Numbered from the stretch's first letter, positions 51,009 to 60,116 are shown. The stretch: 64,000 nucleotides of DNA from Streptomyces sp. NBRC 110035 (GCF_000829695.1 NZ_BBNN01000026.1:62001-126000), one strand, 5' to 3'. The notes: generated from the sequence alone by a model not told the origin. Numbers and translations: made by a program.

Positions 51009-53057
51009 TCAGCTCCCGGTCACGTCCGTGACCGTCCAGCGCTGGTTGGCACCGGAGTTGGGTTCCCAGGTCGTCACCGCGGCCCCTTCGTGGGTGGCCT
51101 GGCCGCCGACCTCCAGGAGACGTCCGGTGGCCGCGTTGACCAGCGTCCAGGTGCCGTCGCCGGTGCCCGACACGATCCACTCGGCGGCCCTGTCCCGAAC
51201 GCCGGTGTGGGGCTCGGCGACCGGGACGTCGTCGCGCACGGTCAGACGCCTGTGCCCACCGCCCCGCGTACTGGTGAACTCGTAGCGCTGCCGGACCCCG
51301 TCGCCGGGACGCACCGCGCTCAGCCGCCACTGCTGGGCCGACGAGCCGTCGCCGGTGCCGATGACGAGGCCGCTGCCGTCCTCACCGACGGTGAGGGCCC
51401 TGTTGCTCTGCACGCCGGTCAGGGTGTAGGTGTGCCCCTTGCGCAGCAGCGGTGCATCCGCGGCGACGCCGGAGACACCCTTCACGACGAAGGACGTCAC
51501 CGACCGGGCGGGCACGGTGAAGGTGGCGGACCGGTCGCCGATCCTGATGGCCCGGTGCCGCTCCAGCTTGCCGCCGGCGCTCGTCACGACGGGCGTGACG
51601 GTCGCGTTTTGGCTGATGGTGCGGAACTTCGACAGGTCCACGGTGACGTCGCGCGCCTCGCCGGTGCTGTTGACGTGGACGACCGAGGCGCCCCTGCCGT
51701 TCTTCGCCACCGCCGCCGCGCTGGAGGTGTCGTTCACCTGGATCAGCCGGTCACCGGGCTTGATGAAGTGGGTGAAGTTGCGGGCGGTGTCGAACTTGGT
51801 GTTGGTGCGGACGGGGCAGGTCTCGAGGGTGTCGGCCGCCGTGCAGCTGAACGGGAGCTGGATCTCACCCCAGTTGCCGCCCTTCGCGGACTCCCCGCCG
51901 GGCCTCATGTTGTCGTGGTCCTCGACGGGTTGCCAGAACACCCAAGCACGCGGCTCCAGTTCGCGCAGATCGTCCACGATGCGCTGGGCCAGACCCAGAC
52001 CGGGACGCATGTCCGTGAAGCTCTGACCGTCGCCCCAGTCGCCCTCGACCTCGCTCATCCACAGCCGCTTGTCCGCCGCCTTGGAGAGGTCGCGCACGGT
52101 GGTGCGCTGCCCGGTTCCGTAGGTGTGGACGTTCATCTGGTCCACCAGATCGCGGGCCGCGGGGGAGTAGGAGTTCCAGTTCCGCGCGAACGTGGACGGG
52201 TTGGTCTCGTCCATGGCGGAGATACCGGCCCCGGTCCGCGCCTTCCTCAGCGCCGGGGCGAGGGCGTGGAGCACCTTCTCCTGGAGCTCGGGGCCGATGT
52301 GGGCGCCCTCCTGCCGGCCGCCGACGGGCTCGCCGTTTGGACCGAGACGGGTGCTCCAGTACGTGGTGTTCGGCTCGTTGAAGGGGTCGACGGTGTCGAC
52401 CTCGATGCGGTGCGCCTTCTCCAGTCGCTTGGTCGCGCCCGCCAGATAGGCGGCGAAGTCGTCGACCGACTCGGCCTTGAGCTGGTCCTCGCCGGCATCG
52501 AACCCGCCGGAGACGTAGCCGCTGACGGTCATGAACCAGGGCGGAGAGTTGCTGAAGGTCTCCCAGTGGGTGATGTCCTTCTTGATGCGGTCCACCCACC
52601 AGCGCTGGGTGGCGTCGGCGTTCTCGTTCCAGTCCGCCGGGTCCTCGGCGTCCCACCAGTCGGTGTCCTCGCGGGTGGTTCCCTCCGGCGCCCTCCACCA
52701 GCCCTCGACGGCGCCGCCCGCGCGCAGATGGTCCTTGACGTCGGGGGCGTTGCCGCCGCCCACGTTGTAGCGGGCGATGTTCAGGGCGAGTCCCTCGTCG
52801 CCGAAGAGGAGCTCGGCGAGCTTCTCGCGTATCTCCGGAGGGTAGTCGCCGGTGGCGTTGGCGAACCAGACCAGACTGGTGCCCCAACCCTCGAACTCCT
52901 CCTGCTGGTAGGACGGATCGGGCCGGACGGTGACGGAGGGGACGACGTCCTCTGCCTGAGCGGTGGAGGCAGGGGCGGGGACCAGGGCGGCCCCGGTGAC
53001 CAGGGCGGTGAGGCCGGCGGCTGACAGGAGCCGTCTTCTGCGGGTGCGGCGTGCCAT
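51009..53057 (-). CDS. Secreted GH30 endo-beta-1,6-galactanase-like enzyme with ricin-type module
   Basis: A 682-aa secreted protein. GGGAGC precedes ATG 53057; signal peptide covers about 1-35. The catalytic region resembles GH30 endo-beta-1,6-galactanases: FEGWGTSLVWFANATG, IARYNVGGGNAPDVKDHL, acid/base Glu228 in VDPFNEPNTTYW, nucleophile Glu336 in LWMSEVEGDWG and WVFWQPVEDHDNM. A beta-sandwich follows, then a C-terminal ricin-B/CBM13-like region (about 545-680) with repeats of QQWRL and NQRWTV. It would cut beta-1,6-galactan side chains of arabinogalactan outside the cell. It ends the sugar gene cluster and may have its own promoter or processing site. Confidence 0.88.
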   Translation of the reverse strand: MARRTRRRRLLSAAGLTALVTGAALVPAPASTAQAEDVVPSVTVRPDPSYQQEEFEGWGTSLVWFANATGDYPPEIREKLAELLFGDEGLALNIARYNVGGGNAPDVKDHLRAGGAVEGWWRAPEGTTREDTDWWDAEDPADWNENADATQRWWVDRIKKDITHWETFSNSPPWFMTVSGYVSGGFDAGEDQLKAESVDDFAAYLAGATKRLEKAHRIEVDTVDPFNEPNTTYWSTRLGPNGEPVGGRQEGAHIGPELQEKVLHALAPALRKARTGAGISAMDETNPSTFARNWNSYSPAARDLVDQMNVHTYGTGQRTTVRDLSKAADKRLWMSEVEGDWGDGQSFTDMRPGLGLAQRIVDDLRELEPRAWVFWQPVEDHDNMRPGGESAKGGNWGEIQLPFSCTAADTLETCPVRTNTKFDTARNFTHFIKPGDRLIQVNDTSSAAAVAKNGRGASVVHVNSTGEARDVTVDLSKFRTISQNATVTPVVTSAGGKLERHRAIRIGDRSATFTVPARSVTSFVVKGVSGVAADAPLLRKGHTYTLTGVQSNRALTVGEDGSGLVIGTGDGSSAQQWRLSAVRPGDGVRQRYEFTSTRGGGHRRLTVRDDVPVAEPHTGVRDRAAEWIVSGTGDGTWTLVNAATGRLLEVGGQATHEGAAVTTWEPNSGANQRWTVTDVTGS

Positions 53058-53101
53058 CGGTGTGCTCCCAACATTGAGGTGTGGTCGCGCTCTGGTGGAA
53101 C

Positions 53102-53210
53102 CCTTCGGCCCGCGCCCACCGCGCGGGCCGAAGGAGAAGAAGGCCCGGAACGGCCCCGCCGTTCCGGGAGGTGGAGCAGGCGGCTCCTGGAACGATCCTG
53201 CCGTTCCAGG
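53102..53210. promoter_or_regulatory. Three hairpins between the GH42 and GH30 genes, two of them near-identical
   Basis: A 14-bp perfect stem (53102-53115 with 53121-53134) adjoins two related inverted repeats: CCCGGAACGG (53144-53153) with 53159-53168, and CCTGGAACG (53186-53194) with 53202-53210. The last two share GGAACG-N7-CGTTCC and start 42 bp apart (53147 and 53189), close to four helical turns. They could be phased operators or mRNA hairpins that set the GH42:GH30 ratio. Confidence 0.6.
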
Positions 53211-53234
53211 GGTGTTGCGCGCAGTCGCCGCGAC

Positions 53235-55277
53235 TCAGCCGGCCGGCTGTCGCAGTACGGCGACGGCGCGCGGCCCGAGGACGAGGGCGCCGTCGTCACC
53301 TTCCGTGGCGCCGAGCAGTACGTCCCCGGTCAGGCCGGGCACAGGGACGGCCGTGTCGGTCCGGTTCACCAGGAACAGGAACCGGCCACCGGGACCGCTG
53401 CGTACCGTCGTCTCGACCGACCCGCGTGCCTCGGACGGCAGTTCGCTCTCCACGCCGGCCGGTGCGAGCAGCCGGGGCAGCAGGGAGGTGAGCCCTTCGA
53501 CACCGAGCCGGGTGGAGACGTAGGCGGCCGACCCGGTGCCAGAGGCCTTCCGGGTGACCGCCGCCCGGCCGGCGTGCACGCCCGTGCGGTAGCGGGCCAG
53601 GACGTCCGTCCCGGCCGCGACGTCGATCCGGTCGCTCCACAGACTGCCGGCCGTCCCGTCGTCGAGCTCCACCGTGTCACCGTCGAGCAGCGGGCCGAAC
53701 TCCTCGATGCGGATGCCGAGCAGATCGCGCAGCGCCCCCGGGTAACCGCCGAGCCAGACGTGGTCGTGCTCGTCGACGACACCCGAGAAGTACGTGGTGA
53801 TCAGGTGCCCGCCCTGCTCGGTGTACCGGGTCAGCGTCTTGGCCAGGTCGGCGGGGACCACGTGCAGCACCGGTGCCACCAGCACCTGGTGGCGGTGCAG
53901 GTCGGAGCGGGTGGTGACGAGGTCGGCGCGGACACCGAGGGCCAGCAGTGCCGAATACCAGTCGAGCGCCTCCTGCCGGTAGTCGAGCAGTGCGGAAGGG
54001 TGCGAGTCCTGCTCGCTCGCCCACCACGAATCCCAGTCGTAGAGGATGCCGACCCGGGCGGCCTCCCGCTCACTGCCCGCGACCGGGGCAAGTGCTTTGA
54101 GGGTGGAGCCGAGTTCGGCCACCGAGCGGAACAGCTCGCTGTCCTCACCGGCGTGCGGGACCATCGCCGAGTGGTACTTCTCGGCGCCGGCCGCCGACTG
54201 CCGCCACTGGAAGTAGCACACCGCGTCGGCCCCGTGCGCCACGTGCAGCAGCGAGTCACGGGCCAGGTCACCCGGACGCTTGGCCACGTTGACCGGCTGC
54301 CAGTTGACGGCACTGGTGGAGTGCTCCATCAGGAACCAGGGCCGGCCGCCGGCGATGCCGCTGGTGAGGTTCGCGGAGAAGGACAGCTCGTCGCGGTCCT
54401 GCGGCCCCGGGTGGACGTAGTGGTCGTTGGAGACGAAATCGATCTCCTGCGCCCAGTCGGGGTAGTCCATCCCCTTGGTGTTGCCCATCACCATGAAGTT
54501 GGTGGTGACCGGGACGTCCGGGGTGATCTCCCGCAGGATCTCCCGTTCGGCCCGTAGATGCTCCTTGAGCGCGTCCGACGAGAAGCGCTTGAAGTCCAGC
54601 TGCTGGGTGGGGTTGGGATGGGACGCGGCCTGCCGCGGCGGCAGGATCTGCTCCCAGTCGGTGTAGTGCTGGGACCAGAAGGCCGTGCCCCAGGCGGAGT
54701 TGAGCCCTTCCAGCGTGGTGTAACGGGCCCGCAGCCAGTGCCGGAACGCGCGCGCCGCGTCGTCGGAGAAGTCGTAGACGTTGTGGCAGCCCAGCTCGTT
54801 GCTGACGTGCCAGGCGACCAGCGCCGGGTGGTCCGCGTAGCGGGTCGCCAACTCCCTTACCAGGCGCAGCGCATGGGCGCGGAACACCGGGGAGGTGGGC
54901 CGCCAGTGCTGACGCGCCCCCGGCCACAGCGTCCCGCCGTCCGCGGTGACCGGCAGGATCTCCGGGTGGGCCGTGGTCAGCCACGGCGGCGGGGACGCGG
55001 TGGCGGTCGCCAGGTCGACACCGATGCCGCCGGCGTGCAGCAGGTCCAGCACCTCGTCGAGCCAGCCGAAGTCCCAGGTGTCCTCGGCCGGTTGCAGCCG
55101 AGCCCAGGAGAAGATCCCCACGGACACGACGTTCACGCCGGCCTTCCGCATCAGCCGGACGTCCTCCTCCCAGACGCTGCGGGACCACTGCTCGGGGTTG
55201 TAGTCGGCGCCGTACAGGAGGCGGGGGGCACGGTCACCGTCCACCCCGCTGGAACGGGGCAGGAGGGTGGAGATCAT
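53235..55277 (-). CDS. GH42 beta-galactosidase
   Basis: A 680-aa intracellular beta-galactosidase; ATG 55277 follows GGAAGGA and no signal peptide is present. The TIM barrel begins LLYGADYNPEQWSRSVWEED and GVFSWARL-type VSVGIFSWARLQPAEDTWDF. Acid/base Glu161 in AWHVSNELGCHN and nucleophile Glu318 in RPWFLMEHSTSAVNW are intact. A trimerisation-like domain (VLVAPVLHVVPADLAKTL) and a C-terminal beta domain follow. It would finish galacto-oligosaccharides imported by the adjacent ABC system. The substrate linkage (beta-1,6 or beta-1,3) is inferred from the galactanase next to it. Confidence 0.93.
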   Translation of the reverse strand: MISTLLPRSSGVDGDRAPRLLYGADYNPEQWSRSVWEEDVRLMRKAGVNVVSVGIFSWARLQPAEDTWDFGWLDEVLDLLHAGGIGVDLATATASPPPWLTTAHPEILPVTADGGTLWPGARQHWRPTSPVFRAHALRLVRELATRYADHPALVAWHVSNELGCHNVYDFSDDAARAFRHWLRARYTTLEGLNSAWGTAFWSQHYTDWEQILPPRQAASHPNPTQQLDFKRFSSDALKEHLRAEREILREITPDVPVTTNFMVMGNTKGMDYPDWAQEIDFVSNDHYVHPGPQDRDELSFSANLTSGIAGGRPWFLMEHSTSAVNWQPVNVAKRPGDLARDSLLHVAHGADAVCYFQWRQSAAGAEKYHSAMVPHAGEDSELFRSVAELGSTLKALAPVAGSEREAARVGILYDWDSWWASEQDSHPSALLDYRQEALDWYSALLALGVRADLVTTRSDLHRHQVLVAPVLHVVPADLAKTLTRYTEQGGHLITTYFSGVVDEHDHVWLGGYPGALRDLLGIRIEEFGPLLDGDTVELDDGTAGSLWSDRIDVAAGTDVLARYRTGVHAGRAAVTRKASGTGSAAYVSTRLGVEGLTSLLPRLLAPAGVESELPSEARGSVETTVRSGPGGRFLFLVNRTDTAVPVPGLTGDVLLGATEGDDGALVLGPRAVAVLRQPAG

Positions 55278-55299
55278 GGCGGTCCTTCCGGGTGTCCGG

Positions 55300-55334
55300 C
55301 CCCGGGGCGGCACGGCGTGCGTGCCGCCCCGGGG
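55300..55334 (-). terminator. Intercistronic hairpin after the binding-protein gene
   Basis: CCCCGGGGCGGCACG (55300-55314) pairs fully with 55320-55334 around loop GCGTG. It lies 3 bp beyond the stop of the sugar-binding protein gene and before GH42. Such hairpins stabilise upstream mRNA or partly terminate, giving more binding protein than downstream enzyme. Confidence 0.82.
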
Positions 55335-55336
55335 TG

Positions 55337-56680
55337 CTACTTCGCTACGGTGAAGCCCTGCTCGTTGCCGTACTTGACCGACGCGTCCTGCCAGGCCTCC
55401 AGGCCGTCCGCCAGCGTGGTGCCGGAGACGTAGGCCTTGCCGACGGTGTCGTTGAAGATCGAGTTGGCGTACACCTGGTACGGCAGGTACGCCCAGTCGT
55501 CGGCGACGTTCGCGGCCGACTCGGCGAACACCTTGTTTGCCTGCTGCCCGCCGAAGTACGGGAACTCGGTCTCCTGGAACTTCTCGGAGTCGAGCTGCGC
55601 CGTGGTTGCCGGGAAGGCGCCGCTCTTCACGCGGGTGTCGACCCCGTTGCCGGCGTTGGCGTACTCCACGAACGCGTAGGCGAGCGCCTCGTTCTTGCCG
55701 AGCTCGGGCAGGGTGAGGGCGCTGCCGCCGTTCTCCGCACTGGCGTCGGCGCCCGCCGTCCACTGCGGCAGCGGGGCGACACGCCAGTCACCGGCGGCCT
55801 CCTTCACGCCGGAGGCGAGGTTGGCCGGCATCCAGGCCCCGATGGCCAGGGTCGCGATGGTGCCGTCGCCGAGGCCCTTGTACCACTCGTCGGACCAGCT
55901 GGTGACCGGGGCGACCAGCTTCTCGTCGAGCAGCTTCTGCCAGGTGCCGGCGAAGTCCTTGGCCCTCTCGTCGGCGAAGCCGATCTTCACCTCGGTGCCG
56001 TCCACCTCGTAGGGGCGCGAACCGGCCTGCCACAGCATGCTGGTGGTGAAGCCCGCGTCGCCGGCGTCGTTGGTGATGTACGCCTTCGGGTCCGCCTTGC
56101 GCAGGGCGCGGGCCGCGTCCACGTACTCGTCCCACGTGGCCGGCACCTCGATCCCGTGCTTGTCGAAGACCTTCTTGCTGTAGAACAGCGCCATCGGGCC
56201 GGAGTCCATCGGCAGGCCGTAGATCCCCTCGCCGCCGGCCTTCACACCGTTCCACGGCCCGGGGGAGTACTGGTCGGCGAGCTGGTCGGCGCCGAAGCCG
56301 CTGAGATCGGTGAGTCCGTCGGTCAACGCGTACTGGCCCATGGCGTAGTACTCGACCTGGGCGACGTCGGGGACGCCCTTCTTCGCTGAGATGGCGTTCT
56401 GCAACGCCTTGTACTGCTCGTTGCCGGTGCCCGCGTTGACGAGGTTCACCTCGACACCGGGGTGCTCCTTCTCGAAGTCGGCGGCCACCTGCTCGAGCGT
56501 GGGTTCCCACGCCCAGACGGTGACGGTACCGCCCTTCTCCAGGGCCGCCTCGACGTCCGACTCGGAGACCGCCTTCGGAGCGGCGTCCCCGTCGCCGGAA
56601 CCGCCGCAGGCGGTGGCGCCCAGGGCCAGGGCGCAGACTGTGCCGATGCCGCGCAGCAGGCGGCGGGATTGCTTGTGCAT
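55337..56680 (-). CDS. Sugar ABC transporter binding lipoprotein
   Basis: A 447-aa family 1 solute-binding lipoprotein with lipobox ALGATAC (Cys25). Blocks GGTVTVWAWEPTLEQVAADF, DFEKEHPGVEVNLVNAGTGN, VPDVAQVEYYAMGQYALTD, GLPMDSGPMALFYSKKVFDK and PATWDEYVDAARALRK are typical. It captures an oligosaccharide outside the membrane, probably a galacto-oligosaccharide given the enzymes downstream. No ATPase is encoded in the cluster, so the importer probably uses a shared ATPase such as MsiK, the usual case for Streptomyces sugar importers. A 129-bp gap with palindromes lies upstream. Confidence 0.93.
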   Translation of the reverse strand: MHKQSRRLLRGIGTVCALALGATACGGSGDGDAAPKAVSESDVEAALEKGGTVTVWAWEPTLEQVAADFEKEHPGVEVNLVNAGTGNEQYKALQNAISAKKGVPDVAQVEYYAMGQYALTDGLTDLSGFGADQLADQYSPGPWNGVKAGGEGIYGLPMDSGPMALFYSKKVFDKHGIEVPATWDEYVDAARALRKADPKAYITNDAGDAGFTTSMLWQAGSRPYEVDGTEVKIGFADERAKDFAGTWQKLLDEKLVAPVTSWSDEWYKGLGDGTIATLAIGAWMPANLASGVKEAAGDWRVAPLPQWTAGADASAENGGSALTLPELGKNEALAYAFVEYANAGNGVDTRVKSGAFPATTAQLDSEKFQETEFPYFGGQQANKVFAESAANVADDWAYLPYQVYANSIFNDTVGKAYVSGTTLADGLEAWQDASVKYGNEQGFTVAK

Positions 56681-56705
56681 GGGAGTGCTTCCACTTCTTC
56701 GTGGG

Positions 56706-56725
56706 CTTGGATTCCAAGGCCTTGG
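56706..56725. promoter_or_regulatory. Overlapping palindromes upstream of the sugar-binding protein gene
   Basis: CTTGG-ATT-CCAAG (56706-56718) overlaps the perfect palindrome CCAAGGCCTTGG (56714-56725), about 26 bp upstream of the start at 56680. Position between permease and binding protein genes suits an internal operator or a processing hairpin. Different from the operators by the LacI gene. Confidence 0.4.
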
Positions 56726-56809
56726 GGTGGTGTGCGGTGGGAGAGGTGCTTGCGGGGGGTGGGGCCGGTGGGGCAGGGACGCGTGCCGAAGGAGGACGGC
56801 GCCCGGCGC

Positions 56810-57760
56810 CTATTCCTTGACGCTTCCGGCGGCGAGCCCCGACTGCCAGTACTTCTGCAGCAGCAGGAACGCGGCGATCAGCGGAACGATGGTGATCAGT
56901 GAGCCGGTGACGACCAGGTGGAAGACGGGCTGCCCGCCGGCCGTCTCGGCCTGGGCGTTCCAGCTGTGCAGGCCCAGGGTGAGGGGGTACCAGTCGGGGT
57001 CCTTGAGCATGATCAGCGGCAGGAAGTAGTTGTTCCAGGTCGCGACCATGGTGAACAGCGAGACGGTGACGATGCCCGGCGCCAGCAGCGGAAGCACCAC
57101 CAGGAAGAAGGTGCGCAGCTCGCCCGCGCCGTCGATCCGGGCCGCTTCGAGGAGTTCGTTCGGGACGGCCTCACTGGCGAACACCCACATCAGGTACAGG
57201 CCGAACGGCGAGATCAGCGACGGGATGACGACCGCCCACGGGGTGTTGGTCAGTCCCATGTTGCTGAACATCAAAAAGGTCGGTACCGCCAGAGCCGTAC
57301 CCGGTACGGCCACGGCACCGATGACGACGGCGAAGACGGCCCGGCGTCCGGGGAACTCGAACTTGGCCAGGGCGTAGCCGCCGAGCACGGCGAGGAGGGT
57401 CGCGCCTCCCGCGCCGAGCCCCACGTACAGCATGGTGTTCAGCAGCCAGCGGGTGAAGACGCCGTCGTCGTAGGTGAACGTCCCGGCGATGTTGTCCCAG
57501 AGGGCGAAGTCGCTGTCGAACCAGAGGCCGAACGAACGGGACAGTCCCTCCTGGGTCTTGGTGGCACTGATGACCAGCCACACCAGTGGTACCAGGCTGT
57601 AGAGCAGCACCAGGCCGGTGAGGACGGTCAGCAGCACACTGCGGCGGGGCCGCCCCGGCGTGGAGCCGCGCCGGCGCGTGCGCAGCCGGGGCACGGCGTC
57701 GGAATCGCCGGACGCGGAGCCGGTGCGGCCCGCGGAGGAGGGGGAGACGGTAGTGGTCAT
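56810..57760 (-). CDS. Sugar ABC transporter permease (MalG-like)
   Basis: A 316-aa inner-membrane permease; ATG 57760 (MTTTVSPSSAGRTG). Disordered N-terminus, then about six membrane segments starting LLTVLTGLVLLYSLVPLVWL. The EAA coupling loop reads EAARIDGAGELRTFFLVVLP. The start follows the upstream permease stop by 7 bp, so the two are coupled. MalG-type subunit of the carbohydrate uptake class 1 family. Confidence 0.93.
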   Translation of the reverse strand: MTTTVSPSSAGRTGSASGDSDAVPRLRTRRRGSTPGRPRRSVLLTVLTGLVLLYSLVPLVWLVISATKTQEGLSRSFGLWFDSDFALWDNIAGTFTYDDGVFTRWLLNTMLYVGLGAGGATLLAVLGGYALAKFEFPGRRAVFAVVIGAVAVPGTALAVPTFLMFSNMGLTNTPWAVVIPSLISPFGLYLMWVFASEAVPNELLEAARIDGAGELRTFFLVVLPLLAPGIVTVSLFTMVATWNNYFLPLIMLKDPDWYPLTLGLHSWNAQAETAGGQPVFHLVVTGSLITIVPLIAAFLLLQKYWQSGLAAGSVKE

Positions 57761-57767
57761 CGCTGCT

Positions 57768-58694
57768 TCACACTCCCTTGCGCATGCCGCGCAGCTGGAC
57801 GACATAGGCGATGACCATGGTGATCAGACCCATGATGATGGCGACCGTCGCGGAGTAGTTGTGCTGCTGGCCGGAGAAGGACAGCGAGTACGTGTAGTAG
57901 TTCGGCGTGTAGTCCGTGGTGATGGCGTTGGGTGCCAGCTTCTGCAGGACGCTGGGCTCGTTGAAGAGCTGGAAGCTGCCGATGACGGAGAAGATCGTCG
58001 CGATGACCAGGGCGCCGCGGATCGCGGGCAGCTTGATGGCGGTGATGACGCGGAGCTGCCCGGCGCCGTCGATCTCGGCCGCCTCGTAGAGGGAGTGCGG
58101 GATCACCCGCAGCGCCGCGTAGAAGATCAGCATGTTGTAGCCGACGAACTCCCAGGTGACGATGTTGCCGATCGACGCCAGTACCAGGTCGGGGGAGAGC
58201 GGGTTGGGCAGCGACAGCCCGAAGGCCTCGTTGACGTCGCCGACCAGGCCGAAGCGGGTGCCGTACATGAAGCCCCACATCAGCGTGGCGACGACGGCGG
58301 GCACCGCGTACGGCAGGAAGATCGAGATGCGGAAGAAGCTCTTGCCGTAGAGCTGTCCGCTGTCCAGCGCCAGGGCCACCAGCAGGGCGATGCCGAGCAT
58401 GATCGGAACCTGGACGCACAGGAAGAGCGAGACCCGGCCGAGCGCGGCCCAGAACCGTTCGTCCTGCAGGGCCTGCTGGTAGTTGTCGAACCCGACGAAG
58501 CTGGTGCCGCCGATGAGCTGGTCGCGGAAGAGGCTCAGGTAGACCGAGTACACGATCGGTGCCAGGAAGACCAGGGCGAACACGACCACGAAGGGGCCGA
58601 TGAACCCCCACCCCGTCCAGGAGCGGCGGTCCCGTCCCGCCGGAGGCGGTGCCGGCCGCGGCTCGGCGGCCGCCGGCGGTTGCAGCGTCGTCAT
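57768..58694 (-). CDS. Sugar ABC transporter permease (MalF-like)
   Basis: A 308-aa permease; GAGGAA precedes ATG 58694. Six to seven hydrophobic segments, first FIGPFVVVFALVFLAPIVYS, and the EAA loop EAAEIDGAGQLRVITAIKLP. It is the first gene of the minus-strand operon and lies across from the LacI gene, so it is directly behind the operator pair at 58772-58834. Confidence 0.93.
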   Translation of the reverse strand: MTTLQPPAAAEPRPAPPPAGRDRRSWTGWGFIGPFVVVFALVFLAPIVYSVYLSLFRDQLIGGTSFVGFDNYQQALQDERFWAALGRVSLFLCVQVPIMLGIALLVALALDSGQLYGKSFFRISIFLPYAVPAVVATLMWGFMYGTRFGLVGDVNEAFGLSLPNPLSPDLVLASIGNIVTWEFVGYNMLIFYAALRVIPHSLYEAAEIDGAGQLRVITAIKLPAIRGALVIATIFSVIGSFQLFNEPSVLQKLAPNAITTDYTPNYYTYSLSFSGQQHNYSATVAIIMGLITMVIAYVVQLRGMRKGV

Positions 58695-58771
58695 GTCGTT
58701 CCTCGCTCGTCCACGTTCGGGCCGGGTGGTCACGGGGCCCTCTCCCGGGCGGGGAACCGTGCCCCCGCAAC

Positions 58772-58791
58772 CGATGTTTACGCAAACATCG
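58772..58791. promoter_or_regulatory. LacI-type operator 1
   Basis: CGATGTTTACGCAAACATCG, a 20-bp dyad with one mismatched pair at the centre. It shares the half-site ATGTTTAC with operator 2 and lies nearer the importer operon. Typical central CG of LacI-family sites. Confidence 0.82.
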
Positions 58792-58818
58792 AGCGCCGCA
58801 GAAATGCGGCGGAGTGTT

Positions 58819-58834
58819 ATGTTTACGTAAACAT
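58819..58834. promoter_or_regulatory. LacI-type operator 2
   Basis: ATGTTTACGTAAACAT, a perfect 16-bp palindrome 29 bp before the LacI-family start. Its centre lies 45 bp from that of operator 1, so a tetramer or two dimers could cover both divergent promoters. Confidence 0.88.
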
Positions 58835-58862
58835 TCGGTGGCGGCATGTCTACACTGCCCCG

Positions 58863-60116
58863 ATGACGACGGTCAAGGGTCCTCCGGGAGACCCTGACGC
58901 GGCGGGTGGCGACGGGAAGGCGGCTGGAAAGCCAGTGGAGACGGTGCACAGCACGCCAAGGCGGGCCCTCGTTCCCGAGGCGACCGCAGCCGGCGGGGAT
59001 CCGGCCGACGCGGACCGGGCGGGCGGGGAGCCCGCGGGCACGGACCCGGCCGACGGTGCCGCCCCGCGTCCCCGTCCGCGGGGCGGCAGCCGCCCCGCCC
59101 GGGCCTCCATGGCGGACGTGGCACGCCTCGCCGGCGTCTCGTCCCAGACGGTCTCCCGTGTGTCCAACGGTTACGCCGGAGTGAACGAGGAGACCCGCCG
59201 GCAGGTGCTCGCCGCGATGCAGGAGCTCGGCTACCGGCCCAACAGTGCGGCCCGCGCGCTCAAACGCGGCGAGTTCCGCACCATCGGCGTCATCACCTTC
59301 TCGCTGGCCACGACCGGAAACGTACGCACCCTGGAGGCGATCGCGACCTCCGCCGCGCACGAGGGCTACGCGGTGACCCTGTTGCCCGTCGCGATACCGA
59401 CCCAGGAAGAGGTGCGCGGCGCGTTCTCCCGGCTGGAGGAACTCGCCGTCGACGCGGTGATCGTCATCATGGAGGTCCATCTGCTGGACGCGGCAACGAT
59501 CCAACTGCCCCCACACGTCCAGGTCGTGGTCGTCGACTCCGACGCCGGTGACCACTACACGGTCGTCGACACCGACCAGGCCGGCGGCACCCGTACCGCG
59601 GTGCACCACCTGCTCGACCTCGGCCACCGCACGGTGTGGCACCTGGCCGGCCCCGAGGGCTCCTTCGCCGCCCAGCGTCGCACCGACGCCTGGCGCGCCG
59701 CCCTCACCGGCGCGGGACGCGTCCCGCCGGAACTGGTCCGCGGCGACTGGTCCGCGGAGTCCGGCTACCGCGCGGGCCTCGCACTCGCCGCCCGCGACGA
59801 GTGCACCGCCGTCTTCGCGGCCAACGACCAGATGGCCCTCGGCCTGCTGCGGGCCTTCCACGAACGCGGCCGGCGAGTTCCCGGGGACGTCAGCGTCATC
59901 GGCTTCGACGACATCCCCGAGGCATCCTCGTTCCTGCCCCCGCTGACCACCGTCCACCAGGACTTCGCCGAGGTGGGACGGCGCTGCGTGGCGGCCGTTC
60001 TGGGCAAGGTGCGCCATGGCGGCCCCGAGCGGGGGACCACCCTCGTCCCGACCCGCCTGGTGGCGCGCGCCAGTACGGCACCGCCGCCGGCGGAGAAGGC
60101 GTGGACGCGTGGGTGA
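58863..60116 (+). CDS. LacI-family repressor of the galactan locus
   Basis: A 417-aa regulator. ATG 58863 is 7 bp after a TACACT -10-like box with no ribosome site, so translation is probably leaderless. The first 80 residues are disordered (Gly/Ala/Pro/Asp-rich), an unusual extension for the family; an internal ATG at 59109 would give a standard-length protein but has no ribosome site. HTH and hinge: MADVARLAGVSSQTVSRVSN, GYRPNSAARALKRG. The sugar-binding core shows TIGVITFSLATTGNVRTLEA and VSVIGFDDIPEASSFLPPLT. It probably binds the two operators upstream and is released by galacto-oligosaccharides; the inducer is inferred. Confidence 0.92.
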   Translation: MTTVKGPPGDPDAAGGDGKAAGKPVETVHSTPRRALVPEATAAGGDPADADRAGGEPAGTDPADGAAPRPRPRGGSRPARASMADVARLAGVSSQTVSRVSNGYAGVNEETRRQVLAAMQELGYRPNSAARALKRGEFRTIGVITFSLATTGNVRTLEAIATSAAHEGYAVTLLPVAIPTQEEVRGAFSRLEELAVDAVIVIMEVHLLDAATIQLPPHVQVVVVDSDAGDHYTVVDTDQAGGTRTAVHHLLDLGHRTVWHLAGPEGSFAAQRRTDAWRAALTGAGRVPPELVRGDWSAESGYRAGLALAARDECTAVFAANDQMALGLLRAFHERGRRVPGDVSVIGFDDIPEASSFLPPLTTVHQDFAEVGRRCVAAVLGKVRHGGPERGTTLVPTRLVARASTAPPPAEKAWTRG

